A stretch of 10,528 nt of DNA from Alkanindiges sp. GTDB taxonomy: Bacteria > Pseudomonadota > Gammaproteobacteria > Pseudomonadales > Moraxellaceae. The position numbers and the translations under genes were made by a program. The notes under the pieces are model-generated. The model was not told where the DNA came from and did not search any database. It was given only the letters and a program-made list of their open reading frames with translations. The DNA lies in contig JASLIR010000052.1 in assembly GCA_030152125.1 (NCBI GenBank), forward strand, positions 1 to 10,528, given 5' to 3'. This document shows, piece by piece, positions 9,652-10,528 of this stretch (the first letter of the stretch is position 1; each line of letters begins with the position of its first letter).

Positions 9652-9670
9652 TTTTAAAAGAATGCATAAT
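9640..9670 (+). promoter_or_regulatory. Weak candidate promoter of desT
   Basis: TTCACT (9640-9645) and CATAAT (9665-9670) are spaced 19 bp apart, longer than ideal. The -35 would lie in the right half of operator site 3, which would allow autorepression. It is the best pair I could find for the regulator, but it is weak. Confidence 0.25.
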
Positions 9671-9705
9671 TTTTTTGATAGACTTAGGAACCGCGCATGC
9701 ATTTG

Positions 9706-9721
9706 ATGACGACTACGTCAT
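9706..9721. repeat. Short perfect dyad ATGACG-N4-CGTCAT in the desT upstream region
   Basis: ATGACG (9706-9711) and CGTCAT (9716-9721) flank ACTA. This differs from the DesT-type dyad and lies 50 bp upstream of the desT start. Function is unknown; it may be another regulator's site, a small leader hairpin, or chance. Confidence 0.35.
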
Positions 9722-9771
9722 GAATGGATGAATGCCCTTATATTCCGATTAGAAATTCAGGCTTTTGATTA

Positions 9772-10431
9772 ATGTCGATTCGTGACGAGCGTAAACAGCA
9801 AAGCAGGCAGGCATTACTGGATGCCGCGCTTACGTTAAGCACGTCTGGACGTTCGTTCAGCACGATTAGCCTGCGCGAGGTAGCGCGTGAGGCCGGTTTG
9901 GTGCCTACCGCGTTTTACCGTCACTTTCAGGATATGGATGAGCTGGGCAGTGACCTGGTGGATCAGGTTGCCATTGGCCTGCATCATCTATTACGCAGCC
10001 TGCGCGAAGGCTTTGAAATGAAGGCGCCGTCTACTACCCGTTTAAGTATCGAGCGCTTTTTTAATGCCATTGACCAGTCACCACGGCACTGGCTGTTTTT
10101 AATTGGCGAGCGCTGGGGTGGTTCTCCGGTGGTACGTGATGCGATTGCCCGCGAAATCCGCTTTTTTATTGATGACCTGGCAGAAGACATGAAAAAACTG
10201 CCAGCGTTTCAGCATGTGGGTGTCAGCCAGGATTTACAGATCATGTCTTCGATTGTGATTAACCTGTCGTTCTCATGGGGTATGACCTGGCTGAACCTGC
10301 CGGAAAAAAATAACCCTGCATCCATTGATGAACAGCGTGAGCAGTTAATCCACAGTACTACCAAGCAGGCGCAACTGATGTTTCGTGGTATTTCCAACTG
10401 GAAAAGTGATTCGGCCAGCCAGGCATCCTAG
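9772..10431 (+). CDS. desT: TetR-family regulator of unsaturated fatty acid synthesis (DesT/FabR-like)
   Basis: Encodes 219 residues. The N-terminal helix-turn-helix region (about 12-58) reads SLREVAREAG at 33-42 and FYRHFQDMDELG at 48-59, very close to the FabR/DesT subgroup of TetR. The C-terminal ligand domain (about 65-215) contains FLIGERWGGSPVVRDAIARE and matches the same subgroup. In Pseudomonas, DesT represses desCB and senses the ratio of unsaturated to saturated acyl-CoA; FabR does a related job for fabA and fabB in enterics. The divergent placement next to desC and the operators between them support DesT. ATG 9772 has only a modest ribosome binding site (AGG at 9759-9761, 10 nt ahead), but the DNA-binding domain begins where the family expects. 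FabR is the alternative name. Confidence 0.9.
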   Translation: MSIRDERKQQSRQALLDAALTLSTSGRSFSTISLREVAREAGLVPTAFYRHFQDMDELGSDLVDQVAIGLHHLLRSLREGFEMKAPSTTRLSIERFFNAIDQSPRHWLFLIGERWGGSPVVRDAIAREIRFFIDDLAEDMKKLPAFQHVGVSQDLQIMSSIVINLSFSWGMTWLNLPEKNNPASIDEQREQLIHSTTKQAQLMFRGISNWKSDSASQAS

Positions 10432-10528
10432 TCAGGTTACTCCATGATGGTGTGAGCTGATGCTGAGATAGTCAAACCTAAAATATTAAGACAATTACTT
10501 AAGCCGTATTACTGCATGCATAAGTTAA
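10432..10528. other. Intergenic tail after desT
   Basis: Ninety-seven bases with no clear terminator, promoter or gene start. Two TTAAG-type hexamers (10485-10490 and 10498-10503) resemble a PmrA box but are 7 bp apart instead of 5. Confidence 0.4.

Noticed and set aside
10485..10503. A second PmrA-box-like pair, ATTAAG and CTTAAG, at the right edge
   Set aside because: The hexamers are separated by 7 bp, not the required 5, and no downstream gene is visible in the window.

Overview
This is a chromosomal window of moderate GC (roughly half, by eye) from a gammaproteobacterium, most likely a member of the Moraxellaceae (an Acinetobacter relative with higher GC, such as the Alkanindiges/Perlucidibaca side of the family). 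The placement rests on gene order: paired FKBP-type prolyl isomerases, ampD, a DUF1631 protein, nadC, rph, and a desaturase/reductase pair with a TetR/FabR-type regulator. As I recall, this order resembles the conserved region beside the capsule (K) locus of Acinetobacter. I see no mobile element, phage gene, CRISPR array, tRNA or rRNA.

Layout. (1) 1-274, minus: the N-terminal membrane part of a lipid A phosphoethanolamine transferase (EptA/PmrC type) that runs off the left edge. About 50 bp upstream of its start is a perfect PmrA box, CTTAAG-N5-CTTAAG. (2) 666-2254, plus: two tandem secreted or anchored FKBP-type isomerases, the first closed by a strong terminator. (3) 2319-5310, minus: DUF1631 gene followed by ampD, probably co-transcribed. 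(4) 5475-6317, plus: nadC, divergent from the DUF1631 gene. (5) 6393-7109, minus: rph with its own extended -10 promoter, sharing a bidirectional terminator with nadC. (6) 7299-9525, minus: a desC-desB operon (ferredoxin reductase, then membrane fatty acid desaturase) ending in a strong terminator. (7) 9772-10431, plus: the divergent TetR/FabR-family regulator desT.

Most genes concern the envelope: lipid A charge (EptA), periplasmic folding (FKBPs), peptidoglycan recycling (AmpD) and membrane unsaturation (DesCB/DesT). NadC and RNase PH are housekeeping genes in between. The two best regulatory signals are the PmrA box at the left edge and, in the desC/desT intergenic region, three copies of an 18-bp palindrome close to AGTGAACA-CT-TGTTCACT. 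One copy covers the -35 and one the -10/start of a good sigma70 promoter for desC. The third lies in the transcribed leader, where its outer half can also fold with a fourth half-site into a hairpin next to the desC ribosome binding site.

Nothing here is a clearly new multi-gene system. The items most worth following are the multi-operator DesT control region, the eptA-like gene where relatives carry a capsule cluster, and the uncharacterised DUF1631 protein.
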